From: Planctomycetota bacterium | GTDB lineage: Bacteria; Planctomycetota; OFTM77 | DNA length: 64,000 bases | Assembly: GCA_029260795.1 (NCBI GenBank) | Contig: JAJDCO010000087.1 | Span: 81,926-145,925 of the forward strand | Direction: 5' to 3' | Shown: positions 48,281 through 58,339 of the stretch, piece after piece | How the letters are laid out: the number at the start of each line of letters is the position of its first letter | Position numbering within the stretch: the first letter of the stretch is position 1 | Made by a program: the position numbers and the translations under genes | Notes under the pieces: model-generated | Told to the model about the DNA's origin: nothing | What the model saw: the letters and a program-made list of their open reading frames with translations, nothing else | The model's database searches: none

Positions 48281-49633
48281 TCATTTGGTCTCCGAGAGGC
48301 AGTACAAACGCTTGTGTCCGCGGAGCAGCAGGTCCGAGCCGATCGCGATCGGCGAGGCGTCGAACTCGTCGTCGAGATGGTTGACCGCGAGCACGTCGAG
48401 CTTGGTCCCGGCGGCGAGAACGACGGTGGCGCCGTCTCGGCCAGTGACGTAGACGCGTCCGGCAGCACCGAGCGGCGACGAGTAGACCTGCGTCAGTGCT
48501 TCGAGGCGCTCGGGGCCGTAGTGCACCTCGCCCGTCTTCGCGTCATGGCAAGAGATCATGCCGCGGAAGTGAGACAGGAAGTAGATTTCGTCTCCGTAGA
48601 GCAGGGGCGAGGGAACGTAGGGCGTGTGCCGATCGAAGGACCAGGAGATGCTCTCGGTCCCCGTGATGTCCCCTTTCGCCTGGCGCGGGTCGATCGCCTG
48701 CAGCATGGTTCCGCGGTAGCCGCTCATCACGTAGACGAGCCCGTGTCCGAACATGGGAGACGGGATGACGTTGGTCGTGAGGCCCGAGCACTTCCAGATC
48801 TCGCGACCGTCGCTGAGATCGTAGGCCCGCGTGAAGGCGGTGGCGGGCACGATCACTTGCACCCGATCGCCGACGGGCAGGATCAACGGCGTGGCCCAGG
48901 ACGTCACCTCGTCGCGCGCCTGACGCCACTGCTCCTCGCCGGTCTGGCGATTGAAGCAAGCGATGAACGAGTCGCCCTCGTGGTCCCAGTTGACGACGAC
49001 GCGATCGCCGTAGACGGCTGGCGAGCTGCCCTCGCCGAACTGGTTGCGCGTCTGCATCCTTCCGAGGTTCTTACTCCAGAGCACCTCGCCATCGAGGTTC
49101 AGGCAATGCAGCCCGCGCGATCCGAAGTTGACGTACAGGCGGTCGTCGATGAGCACCGGCGACGAGGAAGCTTGCGAGGCGGTCGGGTGCCCGCCCTCGT
49201 GGGGTGTCTCGGTCACGATCGTCTTGCGCCAGATCTCCTTGCCAGAAGCGAGGTCGAGGCACATCGCCACGAACTGGTAGGGCTTGGTCGGAGTCGTGTT
49301 CTGCATGCGGCCCTGACCTCGGCCTCGGCCACCGCGCACCAGGCCGGCGGCGCCTTCGGCCGGCTCCTCCTTGGGCTCCTCGGCGTCTTGCGTGTCGGTC
49401 GGCACGGCCGTCATCAAGTAGATGCGTCCGTCGGCGACGACGGGCGTGGAGTGTCCGAGCCCGGGGAGCTCGATCTTCCAGCGCACGTTCTTCGTCTCAC
49501 TCCACTCGAGTGGCGGTCGAGCACCCGGCGCCTCGCCGGTAGCCAAGGGCCCGCGCCAGTGGCGCCAATCGTGCTGCTCGTCTTCGATGACGAGGGGCAG
49601 GAGCAAGGCGGTCGCGAAGAAGGCTGAGAGCAT
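48281..49633 (-). CDS. Secreted PQQ-binding-like beta-propeller protein
   Basis: DWRHWRGPLATGEAP..NVRWKIELPGLGHSTPVVADGRIYLM..LYVNFGSRGLHCLNLDGEVLW. Confidence 0.9.
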   Translation of the reverse strand: MLSAFFATALLLPLVIEDEQHDWRHWRGPLATGEAPGARPPLEWSETKNVRWKIELPGLGHSTPVVADGRIYLMTAVPTDTQDAEEPKEEPAEGAAGLVRGGRGRGQGRMQNTTPTKPYQFVAMCLDLASGKEIWRKTIVTETPHEGGHPTASQASSSPVLIDDRLYVNFGSRGLHCLNLDGEVLWSKNLGRMQTRNQFGEGSSPAVYGDRVVVNWDHEGDSFIACFNRQTGEEQWRQARDEVTSWATPLILPVGDRVQVIVPATAFTRAYDLSDGREIWKCSGLTTNVIPSPMFGHGLVYVMSGYRGTMLQAIDPRQAKGDITGTESISWSFDRHTPYVPSPLLYGDEIYFLSHFRGMISCHDAKTGEVHYGPERLEALTQVYSSPLGAAGRVYVTGRDGATVVLAAGTKLDVLAVNHLDDEFDASPIAIGSDLLLRGHKRLYCLSETK

Positions 49634-49806
49634 CGGGAGTCTCCCGTTCGTCGGTTTGCGTAGGGGTGGACCTCGGGGCGTCGGCAGTCCAATGGGTCAA
49701 CCGCGCAAGAATGGCAAGGTCGCGCGCTTCCTGCAATGCGCTGCGACGACTTCGGCGTTCACTGGAGAGTCGAAAGGCCGGATCGCGTGCTCGGTCTCCT
49801 GGGTGG

Positions 49807-50553
49807 TCAGCCTTCCCGCTGCACTCGAGAGCCGGGCACGACGTCGAGCTGGCCGTCGTCGAGAAAACGCACGAAGCACTTGCGGCCGTCGTCGTAGTCA
49901 CGCGCGTCGACGATCAGCTCGGCCGGGCGTCCGAAGGCGGTGCACCTTCGTCCATCAGCCTCGTCGAGGCCGCGCCAGTTGCGGATGAAGGGATTGCTCT
50001 CCCACTCTTCACCGATGGTGGTGTCGTCCATGTGCCCCGGATGCACGATGGTCTCGGCCGGCAGCTTCATCAGCACCTCGAGGATCGAGTGCCGCAGGTC
50101 TTCGAAGGTCGTATGGCCCGGGCCGCGCGTGCCGCCAACGCTGCCGCGAAACAGCGTGTCACCCGTGAACACGCGCTCGTCGTTCACGACGAACCCGAGC
50201 TGGCCGAGGGTGTGACCCGGGATGTGCAGCGCGCGAATCTCCAGGCCACCGCTGCTCAGCGTGTCGCCGTCCTCGAGCTCGACGTCGAGCTCACCGAACA
50301 AGGATCGCTCCCGCGGATGGCCACCGATCTGGCACCCGTAGCGGCGTTGGTAGTCGCCGTTGTGGGCGATGTGGTCGTAGTGATGGTGCGTGCAGAGCAC
50401 GTGCGTCAGCGTCAAATCGTGCGCTTCGATCTGCGCGGCGATCGGCTCCAGGGGGCCGCCCGAGTCGATCATCACGGCCGGGCCACCCGGGCGGTCTGCC
50501 AACAGAAAGGTGTTTGAGAGCCAACCCGGATGACGTGATGAAGTGATGATCAT
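49807..50553 (-). CDS. MBL-fold metallo-hydrolase, glyoxalase II-like
   Basis: VLCTHHHYDHIAHNGDYQRRYG, HIPGHTLGQLGFVVNDERVFTGDTLFRGSVGGTRGPG, IVHPGHMDDTTIGEE. Confidence 0.92.
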   Translation of the reverse strand: MIITSSRHPGWLSNTFLLADRPGGPAVMIDSGGPLEPIAAQIEAHDLTLTHVLCTHHHYDHIAHNGDYQRRYGCQIGGHPRERSLFGELDVELEDGDTLSSGGLEIRALHIPGHTLGQLGFVVNDERVFTGDTLFRGSVGGTRGPGHTTFEDLRHSILEVLMKLPAETIVHPGHMDDTTIGEEWESNPFIRNWRGLDEADGRRCTAFGRPAELIVDARDYDDGRKCFVRFLDDGQLDVVPGSRVQREG

Positions 50554-50560
50554 AGCGGGC

Positions 50561-51664
50561 TCAAAACTGGATCACCGAGCGGATGCCGTCTTGCTTCTTC
50601 ATCAGCTCGAAGGCGTCGTTGACGTCGTCCAGAGGCATGCGATGCGAGACGAATCCGTCCAGGTCGAGCTTGCCCTGCACGTACATGTCGACGAGCTGCG
50701 GCACGTGGGTACGGCCCTTGGCGCCACCAAAGCTTCCCCCTTGCACCGTGCGTCCCGTGATCAGGAAGCGGGGAATGATCTCCAGCTTCTCGCCTTTGCC
50801 AGCCACTCCGAGCATCGTGCAGAGACCCCAGCCCATGCGGGCTGCCTCGACCGCTTGCCCCATCACGTCGACGCGTCCCGTCGCTTCGAACGTGTAGTCG
50901 GCGCCGAAGCCTTCGGTCAGGTCGAGGATCTGCTGCACCGGATCCTCGCTCGCCAGCAGCGTGTGCGTGGCGCCGTACTTCTTGGCCAGCTCGAGGCGCT
51001 GCGGAGACAGATCGACCGCGATGATGCGCTCGGCCCCTTGGAGCTTGCAGCCCAGCAGTGCGCCGAGACCGACCATGCCGGCACCGAACACGGCGCAGGT
51101 CGAGCCCTTCTGGACCTCCGCCTTCCACAGCGCCGCAGCGATTCCGGTCGTGGGGCCGCAGGCGAGGAGGCAGGTGGCTTCGAAGGATGCACTCGGGTCG
51201 ATCTTCGCCAGTGCGATCTCGGGCATCACCGTGTACTCGGCGAAGGTGCTCGTGCCCATGAAGTGGCGAATCGGCTCGCCGTTGCGTGACAGCCGCGGCG
51301 TGCCGTCGGGCAGGAATCCCTTGCCCTGCTGCTCGCGGATCTTCAGGCAGATGTTCGTCTTGCCGCTTCGACAGTGAATGCACTCGCCGCACTCGGGCGA
51401 GAACAGCGTCACGACGTGGTCGCCGACCTTCACCGACGTCACGCCGGTCCCGACCTCCTCGACCACGCCCGCGCCCTCATGGCCGAGCACGCACGGGGCA
51501 TAGCCGCTTGGATCCGCGCCGCTGGCGGTGTAGAGGTCCGTGTGACAGACGCCGCACGCCTTGACCTTCACCAGCACCTCGCCGGCCTTCGGCGGCGCGA
51601 TGTCGAGATCCTGGACGATGAGGGGCTCTCCGAACTTCTCCAGCACGGCAGCGCGCATCTCCAT
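50561..51664 (-). CDS. Zn-dependent class III alcohol dehydrogenase / S-(hydroxymethyl)thiol dehydrogenase-like
   Basis: VKACGVCHTDLYTASGADPSGYAPCVLGHEGAGVVEEVG, CGECIHCRSGKTNIC, LPDGTPRLSRNGEPIRHFMGTSTFAEYTVMPEIALAKI. Confidence 0.9.
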   Translation of the reverse strand: MEMRAAVLEKFGEPLIVQDLDIAPPKAGEVLVKVKACGVCHTDLYTASGADPSGYAPCVLGHEGAGVVEEVGTGVTSVKVGDHVVTLFSPECGECIHCRSGKTNICLKIREQQGKGFLPDGTPRLSRNGEPIRHFMGTSTFAEYTVMPEIALAKIDPSASFEATCLLACGPTTGIAAALWKAEVQKGSTCAVFGAGMVGLGALLGCKLQGAERIIAVDLSPQRLELAKKYGATHTLLASEDPVQQILDLTEGFGADYTFEATGRVDVMGQAVEAARMGWGLCTMLGVAGKGEKLEIIPRFLITGRTVQGGSFGGAKGRTHVPQLVDMYVQGKLDLDGFVSHRMPLDDVNDAFELMKKQDGIRSVIQF

Positions 51665-51894
51665 GAGGCGGTCTCCGGGAATCCGCTGCGGCGAATCAAT
51701 TTGTTTCGGGCTGCAGTATAGCCAGGTGTGCCCCGAGACCAACAGGCACGCGCCCGGACATCGCGGTCGCGGGGGCTCGGTGCAAACCCGCCTGGTCGGC
51801 GCCGAGGCATTGCCCTATAAAGGGCGGCGCTCGTCGAGCCGCGCGGCCCGGATCGACGGACTTCGTGCTCGGCCGCTCGCCAGAGTGCCCGCTC

Positions 51895-53190
51895 ATGTCC
51901 CAGCCGACCGCCGCGCCTTCGCGCACCGCCGAGATCGATGCCGCGCTCGCCGAGCACTCCTCCTTGCCGCCCGAGGCGATCTTCAAGGAGGACCTGCTTC
52001 GGGGCGGTGTCGCGTTCAGTGAGGACGCACTGCGCATCGCTTCGGGATTCAAGCCGAAGTCGTACTTCATCTTCTCCTTCGATCTCACGCCGATCGATCA
52101 GATGGAGCAGGCCGAGAATCTGCGCGCTCCCGAGGAGATGTGCCTCATCGGCGGCCCGCGAGGGTTTCGACGCACGATCGTTTCGGTACGGGTCAATCCC
52201 GCTTCGCCTCACCGGGTCGAGCTCGTCGAAGGGCGCCTGACGCTCATGCTCGAGGGCGAGTCTGTCTGCGACGTGCAGCTTCAGGAGATCCCCGAGTACT
52301 ACCGTCGCTCGCTCGAGAACGGTCAGCCCGTCACCCAGGTCGCACCCACCATCGAGTGGGGATACCTCATCTACCTGACGGTCTACCGCAAGTGTCAGTA
52401 CTTCGGCTTCCAGGAGGAGTGCCGCTTCTGCGACATCAACGAGAACTTTCGGCAGCAGGTCGCAGCGGGCCGCCCCTACCAGACCGTCAAGCCGATCGAT
52501 CAAGTCCTCGAGGCCCTCGAGATCATCGCGAGCTCCGACAACCACGCGAAGGCCTACACGGTCACCGGCGGCAGCATCACGCGGCACCTGAAGGGTCAGC
52601 AAGAAGCTGACTTCTACGCCGACTATGTGCGTGCGATCGAGGAGCGGTTCCCGAATCGTTGGATCGGTAAGGTCGTCGCCCAGGCGTTGCCGGTGGAGGA
52701 GGCGCGTCGCTTTCACGACGCCGGTGCCCAAATCTACCACCCCAACTACGAGGTCTGGGACCCGCGCCTCTTCGCCGAGCTCTGTCCGGGCAAGGAAGCG
52801 TACGTCGGTCGAGACGAATGGATCCGACGCATCCTCGATGCGGCCGAGATCTTCCGGCCTTCGCACGTGATCCCGAACTTCGTCGCGGGCATCGAGACCG
52901 CCCTGCCCCATGGGTTCGAGACGATCGAAGCCGCGCTCGACTCCACGACCGAGGGTCTCGATTTCTTCATGAGTCGGGGGATCACGCCTCGCTTCACCGT
53001 CTGGTGCCCCGAGCCGCTCAGCGTCCTCGGGAAAGATCAGGGACCGGCTCCCCTCGCCTATCATGCGGGCCTCCTCGAGCGGTATCGGGACACGCTTCGC
53101 CACCATGGGCTGGCTCCTCCTCCCGGCTACGGCGAGGCGGGCATCGGGAACGCCGTCTTCTCGGTGAGCGCTTTCATGGACGTCCTGTGA
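51895..53190 (+). CDS. Radical SAM protein with CX8CX2C cluster motif
   Basis: LTVYRKCQYFGFQEECRFCDINENFRQQ; AYTVTGGSITRHLKG, GAQIYHPNYEVWDPRLF, PNFVAGIETALPHGFETIEAAL. Start at MSQPTAAPSR. Confidence 0.82.
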   Translation: MSQPTAAPSRTAEIDAALAEHSSLPPEAIFKEDLLRGGVAFSEDALRIASGFKPKSYFIFSFDLTPIDQMEQAENLRAPEEMCLIGGPRGFRRTIVSVRVNPASPHRVELVEGRLTLMLEGESVCDVQLQEIPEYYRRSLENGQPVTQVAPTIEWGYLIYLTVYRKCQYFGFQEECRFCDINENFRQQVAAGRPYQTVKPIDQVLEALEIIASSDNHAKAYTVTGGSITRHLKGQQEADFYADYVRAIEERFPNRWIGKVVAQALPVEEARRFHDAGAQIYHPNYEVWDPRLFAELCPGKEAYVGRDEWIRRILDAAEIFRPSHVIPNFVAGIETALPHGFETIEAALDSTTEGLDFFMSRGITPRFTVWCPEPLSVLGKDQGPAPLAYHAGLLERYRDTLRHHGLAPPPGYGEAGIGNAVFSVSAFMDVL

Positions 53191-53227
53191 CGGGCCAGAG
53201 AAGCGGTGGCGAGCCCGCCTCGATGTC

Positions 53228-53935
53228 ATGAAGCGCCTCGGGATCTTCCTCGGCCTGGCACTCGTGCTCGGCGTCGTCTTCTTCCCTTTCTGGAGCGAGC
53301 CAACTCAGCCGACCGACCGAGACTTGGCCCTCGCCGTCGAGCCGCCGGGCTCGGGTTCGCACCCAAGCAGCCTCACACCGCTGGCGTCCGAAGAAGCGCC
53401 GGCGACGCACGAGAAGGCCCACGTCGAGCCTTCCGATGACGAGGGGATCCGCCCGTCACCGTCTCCTCTGCTCCTCGATTCGAGCAAGCCGCTGCCATCC
53501 CCTCGGATGGTCGCGCCCCTCGTCACCTCCGAGCTGAGCTGGGTCCAGGGTCAGGGCAACCCGCTCGAGGACCCACAGCTCAACCCCGACGGCCTCGATC
53601 TGTCGGACGACGACCAAGAAGCCTTCGCCGATCTTCGCGGCGAGCTGGCGGCCTCGGTCCATGTCGCCTTCAAGCAGGTCGAGCGAGCAGCGCTCGCGAT
53701 CGCCCGACGGCAAATCGAGACCGGCGAGTACCAAGTCCTGGCGCAAGGGGAAGAGATCACTCTTGGCCAGGATGTCCTGGGCTATGTGTTCCAGCCGCTC
53801 GACGACCATTGGAGTGCGATCGTCATACTGCGGGTGAGTGAGCCCGAGATTCGTCAGTGGTTGGACGCACTCCGCTCGCGCCAGCAGCAGGTCTTGGATC
53901 AGCTCCACCGATTCCTGAAGGAGCACGGTCGGTGA
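53228..53935 (+). CDS. Hypothetical membrane-anchored protein
   Basis: 235 aa; N-terminal hydrophobic segment MKRLGIFLGLALVLGVVFFPFW. Confidence 0.65.
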   Translation: MKRLGIFLGLALVLGVVFFPFWSEPTQPTDRDLALAVEPPGSGSHPSSLTPLASEEAPATHEKAHVEPSDDEGIRPSPSPLLLDSSKPLPSPRMVAPLVTSELSWVQGQGNPLEDPQLNPDGLDLSDDDQEAFADLRGELAASVHVAFKQVERAALAIARRQIETGEYQVLAQGEEITLGQDVLGYVFQPLDDHWSAIVILRVSEPEIRQWLDALRSRQQQVLDQLHRFLKEHGR

Positions 53936-53954
53936 CCCGCTACCGACGGCACCC

Positions 53955-54029
53955 CAGGGACCGCCGGGCGCCCAGTAACCAGGGAACGTCGGGCGGTCAG
54001 TAACCTGGGACCGCGGGCGGCCCGCTCGC
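53955..54029 (+). repeat. Degenerate 25-bp tandem repeat, three units, last unit contains the GC palindrome
   Basis: cagggaccgccgggcgcccagtaac / cagggaacgtcgggcggtcagtaac / ctgggaccgcgggcggcccgctcgc. Confidence 0.65.
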
Positions 54030-54147
54030 TGTTATCGGGGCGTCAGCTTCGCTTCGCCGCGACGACCTGTACGAGTTCCGTGAGACGACGTCGGCTCCGC
54101 TGCGCGGACGCACTCCAGTCACGTTCGGGGGCGTCTTCCCTGGGACC

Positions 54148-54164
54148 GCGGGCGGCCCGCCCGC
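54148..54164. repeat. Dispersed GC palindrome A
   Basis: GCGGGCGGCCCGCCCGC; same 17-mer at 18452-18468, 18568-18584 and 39405-39421, one mismatch at 54013-54029. Confidence 0.75.
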
Positions 54165-54249
54165 ATTCTGGCGCCCTTCAGGGCGCGCATCCTGTGGCTC
54201 ATCGAGCACAGTCCTGTGCGGAGGGCCCATCGGCAGCGTGGGTCTGCGT

Positions 54250-55371
54250 TCAGCTCCGGTCGGTAGTCGGAACGTAAGGTCGAGGTCCCGGACCGACGTA
54301 CTTGGCACGCGGTCGAATCAGGCGGTTGTCGGCGAGCTGTTCGAGCACGTGTGCGGTCCAGCCGGCCATGCGGCTGACGGCGAAGAGCGGAGTGAACAGT
54401 CGCGTCGGCAGTCCGAGCTGGTGGTAGGTGGAGGCGGAGTAGAAGTCGACGTTGCAGTTGAGGCCCTTGGCCTCACGCATGGCGTCCTCGATCTGCTGCG
54501 ACATCTCGAACCACTTTCGGTCACCCGTGGAGTCCGCGAGCGCCTTCGACATGCGTCGCAAGTGAGTGGCGCGAGGATCTTCGGTGCGATAGACCCGGTG
54601 TCCGAACCCCATGATCTTCTCGCCCTGCTCCAATGAGCGGAGCACGAACGCCTCGGGCTCGATGCCTTCCTCGTCGATCTGGAGGAGCATCTCGATGACC
54701 TTCTCGTTGGCGCCTCCGTGCAGTGGCCCCTTGAGGGTGCCGATGGCGGAGGTGGCTGCCGAGATGACGTCGGAGAGAGTCGCCGCTGTCACGCGTGCCG
54801 AGAACGTCGATGCGTTGAAGCCGTGGTCGGCATGCAGGATGAGAGCCACGTCGATCGCGCGAGCGGCTGCGTCGCTGGGGACCTCACCCGAGGCGAGGTA
54901 GAGGAAATTGGCGGCCAGGCCGAGCTCGGGCTTTGGAGCGAGGGGCTCTTTGCCGAGGGAGAGTCGGTGGAGGGCGGCCACGAGGGTGCCAGTACAGGCG
55001 ACGAGTCGCTCGGAGATCTGGCGGCGTACGATCGGGTCGTGGGACTCGGCGTCCGGCTCGTGGTGTCCGAGCAGGGAGACCGCGGTGCGAAGGCTGGCCA
55101 TCGGATGCGCGTCCCGTGGGATCGCGCGGAGCTGGTCGACGAGGGCGGCGGGGATCGCTCTCTCGCGAGCCAAGCGCTTGGTGTCGGCGGCGAGACCGGC
55201 ACGGCTGGGGAGCTCACCGTCGAACAGGAGGAACACGACCTCCTCGAAGGTCGACGCTTCGGCGAGCTCGTGGATGTCGTAGCCCCGGTACCGGAGCTCA
55301 CCCTTCTCACCATCGATCGAGCAAATGGCCGAGTCGGCGGCCGTGATACCTTCGAGTCCCTTGCCCGACAT
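54250..55371 (-). CDS. Citrate synthase family protein
   Basis: GLEGITAADSAICSIDGEKGELRYRGYDIHELAEASTFEEVVFLLFDGELP; LHADHGFNASTFSARV; GPLHGGANEKVIEML; MGFGHRVYRTEDPRATHL. Start at MSGKGLEG. Confidence 0.94.
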   Translation of the reverse strand: MSGKGLEGITAADSAICSIDGEKGELRYRGYDIHELAEASTFEEVVFLLFDGELPSRAGLAADTKRLARERAIPAALVDQLRAIPRDAHPMASLRTAVSLLGHHEPDAESHDPIVRRQISERLVACTGTLVAALHRLSLGKEPLAPKPELGLAANFLYLASGEVPSDAAARAIDVALILHADHGFNASTFSARVTAATLSDVISAATSAIGTLKGPLHGGANEKVIEMLLQIDEEGIEPEAFVLRSLEQGEKIMGFGHRVYRTEDPRATHLRRMSKALADSTGDRKWFEMSQQIEDAMREAKGLNCNVDFYSASTYHQLGLPTRLFTPLFAVSRMAGWTAHVLEQLADNRLIRPRAKYVGPGPRPYVPTTDRS

Positions 55372-55656
55372 GCGCAGGCTCCTCTCATGCGGTTTGCCGG
55401 GGCGAGTGCAGGAAACCCGGCAGGCGGAGTTCGCCGGTTCCATCATCGGCGAGACCTCCTGATCCTCTGGAGAATGATCATATCACCCGGGACCGAAAGA
55501 GTCCTCGGCCGGGCGACCGGACGACGAGTCTCGTCTCCTCGTCCGGGAAGCGTTCGGGGCGATGTGGCGATCCGCGCTGGCGGGCCTGGCGCGCCAGGTT
55601 TAGATTGAGGCCGCGTGCCGGTCGAACCGGCGACCCTTCGTGAACGAGGAGCCCGG

Positions 55657-56115
55657 ATGTCCCTTCGCTGGCTGTTTCTTCTGGGAATGCTTTCGATGAG
55701 CTGTGCGAGCGTCGAGCGCTTCGATGCTGGAGATGAGCAGGCTGTGCGCGCACTGCTCGAAGAGCAGCGGACGGCCTGGAATCGTGGCGACATCGAGGGC
55801 TTCGTCGACGGCTACGAGCGCTCCGCGCAGCTGTCCTTCGCCGGTGCCGATGGAGTCACCCGGGGCTGGGCGGATCTGCTGACGCGGTATCAACGTCGCT
55901 ATCCCGATATCGCCGCCATGGGTGAGCTGAAGTTCGACCTCTTCGAGGTAAGGCCCTTGGCCAAGTCCGCCGCCCTCGTGATCGGCGAGTGGCGGCTGAT
56001 GCGCGAAAGCGACTCGCCGGGCGGCATTTTCAGCCTGATCGTCGAGCATCAGATGGATGGCTGGAAGGTCATCCATGATCACACGTCATCGTATCCGACC
56101 GAAACCGAGGACTGA
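55657..56115 (+). CDS. SnoaL/NTF2-like (DUF4440-like) lipoprotein
   Basis: MSLRWLFLLGMLSMSCAS; AVRALLEEQRTAWNRGDIEGFVDGYERSAQLSFAG..GGIFSLIVEHQMDGWKVIHDHTS. Confidence 0.82.
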   Translation: MSLRWLFLLGMLSMSCASVERFDAGDEQAVRALLEEQRTAWNRGDIEGFVDGYERSAQLSFAGADGVTRGWADLLTRYQRRYPDIAAMGELKFDLFEVRPLAKSAALVIGEWRLMRESDSPGGIFSLIVEHQMDGWKVIHDHTSSYPTETED

Positions 56116-56141
56116 GAGTCAGTCCGGAAAGGAAGTGGGGC

Positions 56142-57056
56142 GTGGGTGATCGGACGGTTCACATCATCGGAGTGCCGATGGACCATGGCGCGGGGCGCCG
56201 GGGCGTCGGCATGGGTCCGACCGCCATTCGCATCGCGGGCCTGCACCGGGCGCTCGAGCGGATCGGGCGCTCGTTCGTCGACCGCGGCGACATCGTGATC
56301 AAGACGCCCGAGACCGAGGTCTCGGGTGATCCGCACTACCGGTTTGCCGGGCTGATCCAAAAGGCCTGTGACGAGCTGCGCCAGCTCGTGCTGGCGGCTC
56401 TCGAGGAAGGGGGCTTGCCGCTCGTGATCGGCGGGGATCACAGCATCGCCATCGGCACCGTCGCGGGGCTGTCGGAGTTCCATCGCGCGCGCGAACAGCG
56501 TCTCGGCCTGATCTGGGTCGATGCCCACGGAGACATGAATACGCCGTCGACCAGCCCCAGCGGCAACATCCACGGCATGCCGCTCTCAGTGAACCTCGGC
56601 ATGAACGCGGGCGCCTTGACGTCGCTTGGCGGCTTCCAGCCCAAGGTCCTTCCCGAGGATGTCGTCTTGATCGGACTCCGCGATCTCGACCAAGGAGAGC
56701 GGCAAGCGATTCGAGAGTCGGGCGTGCACGCCTACACCATGCAGGACATCGATGAGCGCGGCATGGCCTCGATCATGCGGGAATCGATCGAGCACGTGAC
56801 GCGTCAGTGCGACCAGTTCCACATCAGCTTCGATATCGACAGCCTCGACCCTCGCGTGGCTCCCGGAACCGGAACACCCGTCCCCGGTGGCCTCACCTAC
56901 CGCGAGGCGCACCTGGCACTCGAGCTGGCCGCAGCCTCCGAGCGCCTGGGCTCCTTCGAGCTGGTGGAGGTCAACCCGATCCTCGACACCGCCAACCAGA
57001 CCGGCGAAGTCGCCGTCGGCTTGATTGGCTCAGCGCTGGGGCGGAAGATCCTGTAA
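56142..57056 (+). CDS. rocF: Arginase
   Basis: [73 protein letters not shown]. Confidence 0.92.
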   Translation: MGDRTVHIIGVPMDHGAGRRGVGMGPTAIRIAGLHRALERIGRSFVDRGDIVIKTPETEVSGDPHYRFAGLIQKACDELRQLVLAALEEGGLPLVIGGDHSIAIGTVAGLSEFHRAREQRLGLIWVDAHGDMNTPSTSPSGNIHGMPLSVNLGMNAGALTSLGGFQPKVLPEDVVLIGLRDLDQGERQAIRESGVHAYTMQDIDERGMASIMRESIEHVTRQCDQFHISFDIDSLDPRVAPGTGTPVPGGLTYREAHLALELAAASERLGSFELVEVNPILDTANQTGEVAVGLIGSALGRKIL

Positions 57057-57109
57057 CGCTCGGCGCGCCCGGTCAAACCTCTCGGAGGCCCGACTTCAGG
57101 ACCTAAGAC

Positions 57110-58243
57110 GTGGAGGTCGTCCTGTCCCAGCCTGACGCCGTCTCGCTCGACCAGAGCTTCATCCGTTCATTTCGTCGTCGCCTGCTCGATTGGTTTCGTC
57201 GCCACCGGCGTGAGCTGCCTTGGCGAGAAACCAAGGATCCCTATGCGATCTGGATCTCGGAGATCATGCTCCAGCAGACCCAGGTCGCCACGGTGATCCC
57301 CTACTACGATCGCTTCCTCGCCCGCTTTCCGACAGTCGAGGACCTGGCGGCGGCCGAGACGGACGAGGTCCTGCGGCACTGGGCGGGTCTCGGGTACTAC
57401 AGCCGCGCGCGCAGCCTGCATGCCGCCGCGCGCCACATCGTCGCGGAGCACGGGGGGCGGTTTCCCCACGAGGAGGAGCAAGTTCTCGCGCTGCCGGGGG
57501 TCGGTCGCTACACGGCGGGCGCCATCCGCTCGATCGCCTTCGACATCCCGGCGCCCCTGCTCGACGGCAACGTCACGCGTGTGCTGACACGCGTGCTGGC
57601 GCTGCGCGGGGATCCCAAGAGTGCGCCCCTTCACAAGAAGCTGTGGCGCATCGCCGAGGAGCTGGTGGCCCCCAAGACGGCTTCCGAGTTCAACCAGGGA
57701 ATGATGGAGCTGGGTGCCCTCGTCTGCACACCGCGGAACCCGGACTGCGGACGTTGCCCGGTTCGCCGACTGTGTGAGGCGAACCGCCTCGGTCTGACTC
57801 GAGACCTTCCCGAGACGCCGGCGAGACGACCCACCGTTTCCGTCACGCTCGCCGCGGCAGCGATCACCGATGCGCGCGGCCGCCTCCTGATCGTCCAGCG
57901 CCAGGGTGAGGACTTGCTCGAGGGATTCTGGGAGCTTCCAACCGTCGAGCACCAGGAACCCGTCGAGCGGGCGCTCGAGACGGCGGTGCGAGAGCGCACC
58001 GGACTTCAGATCCGGCTGGGTCGTCGTCTGGGTCGCGTGCGTCACACGATCACCTATCGGCGCCTGCAGGTGATTGTCCTCGCCGGCCAGTGCCTGAGCT
58101 CGGGTCGTGCGAGCCGAGGACGGGACTGGGCTTGGTACACGCCCGGCCGGGAGGAGTTCGCCTTCTCGGCACTCGCCCGAAAAACGATGCGGCTCTGGTC
58201 CGAGGATTCATTGAGCCGTGAGTCGGTGAACGGCGAGCGATGA
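57110..58243 (+). CDS. mutY: A/G-specific adenine glycosylase
   Basis: LPWRETKDPYAIWISEIMLQQTQVATVIPYY, LPGVGRYTAGAIRSIAF, Fe-S motif CTPRNPDCGRCPVRRLC, C-terminal NUDIX-like domain. Confidence 0.95.
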   Translation: MEVVLSQPDAVSLDQSFIRSFRRRLLDWFRRHRRELPWRETKDPYAIWISEIMLQQTQVATVIPYYDRFLARFPTVEDLAAAETDEVLRHWAGLGYYSRARSLHAAARHIVAEHGGRFPHEEEQVLALPGVGRYTAGAIRSIAFDIPAPLLDGNVTRVLTRVLALRGDPKSAPLHKKLWRIAEELVAPKTASEFNQGMMELGALVCTPRNPDCGRCPVRRLCEANRLGLTRDLPETPARRPTVSVTLAAAAITDARGRLLIVQRQGEDLLEGFWELPTVEHQEPVERALETAVRERTGLQIRLGRRLGRVRHTITYRRLQVIVLAGQCLSSGRASRGRDWAWYTPGREEFAFSALARKTMRLWSEDSLSRESVNGER

Positions 58244-58339
58244 TCGGGTGAGCCAGCGGGAGCGGCAGAAGCGAAGCAGTCCTCGTACTCGAACCCCTGC
58301 GTCGACAGCGCTCGCCGTCTCGCATAGAGTGCGAGGCGG

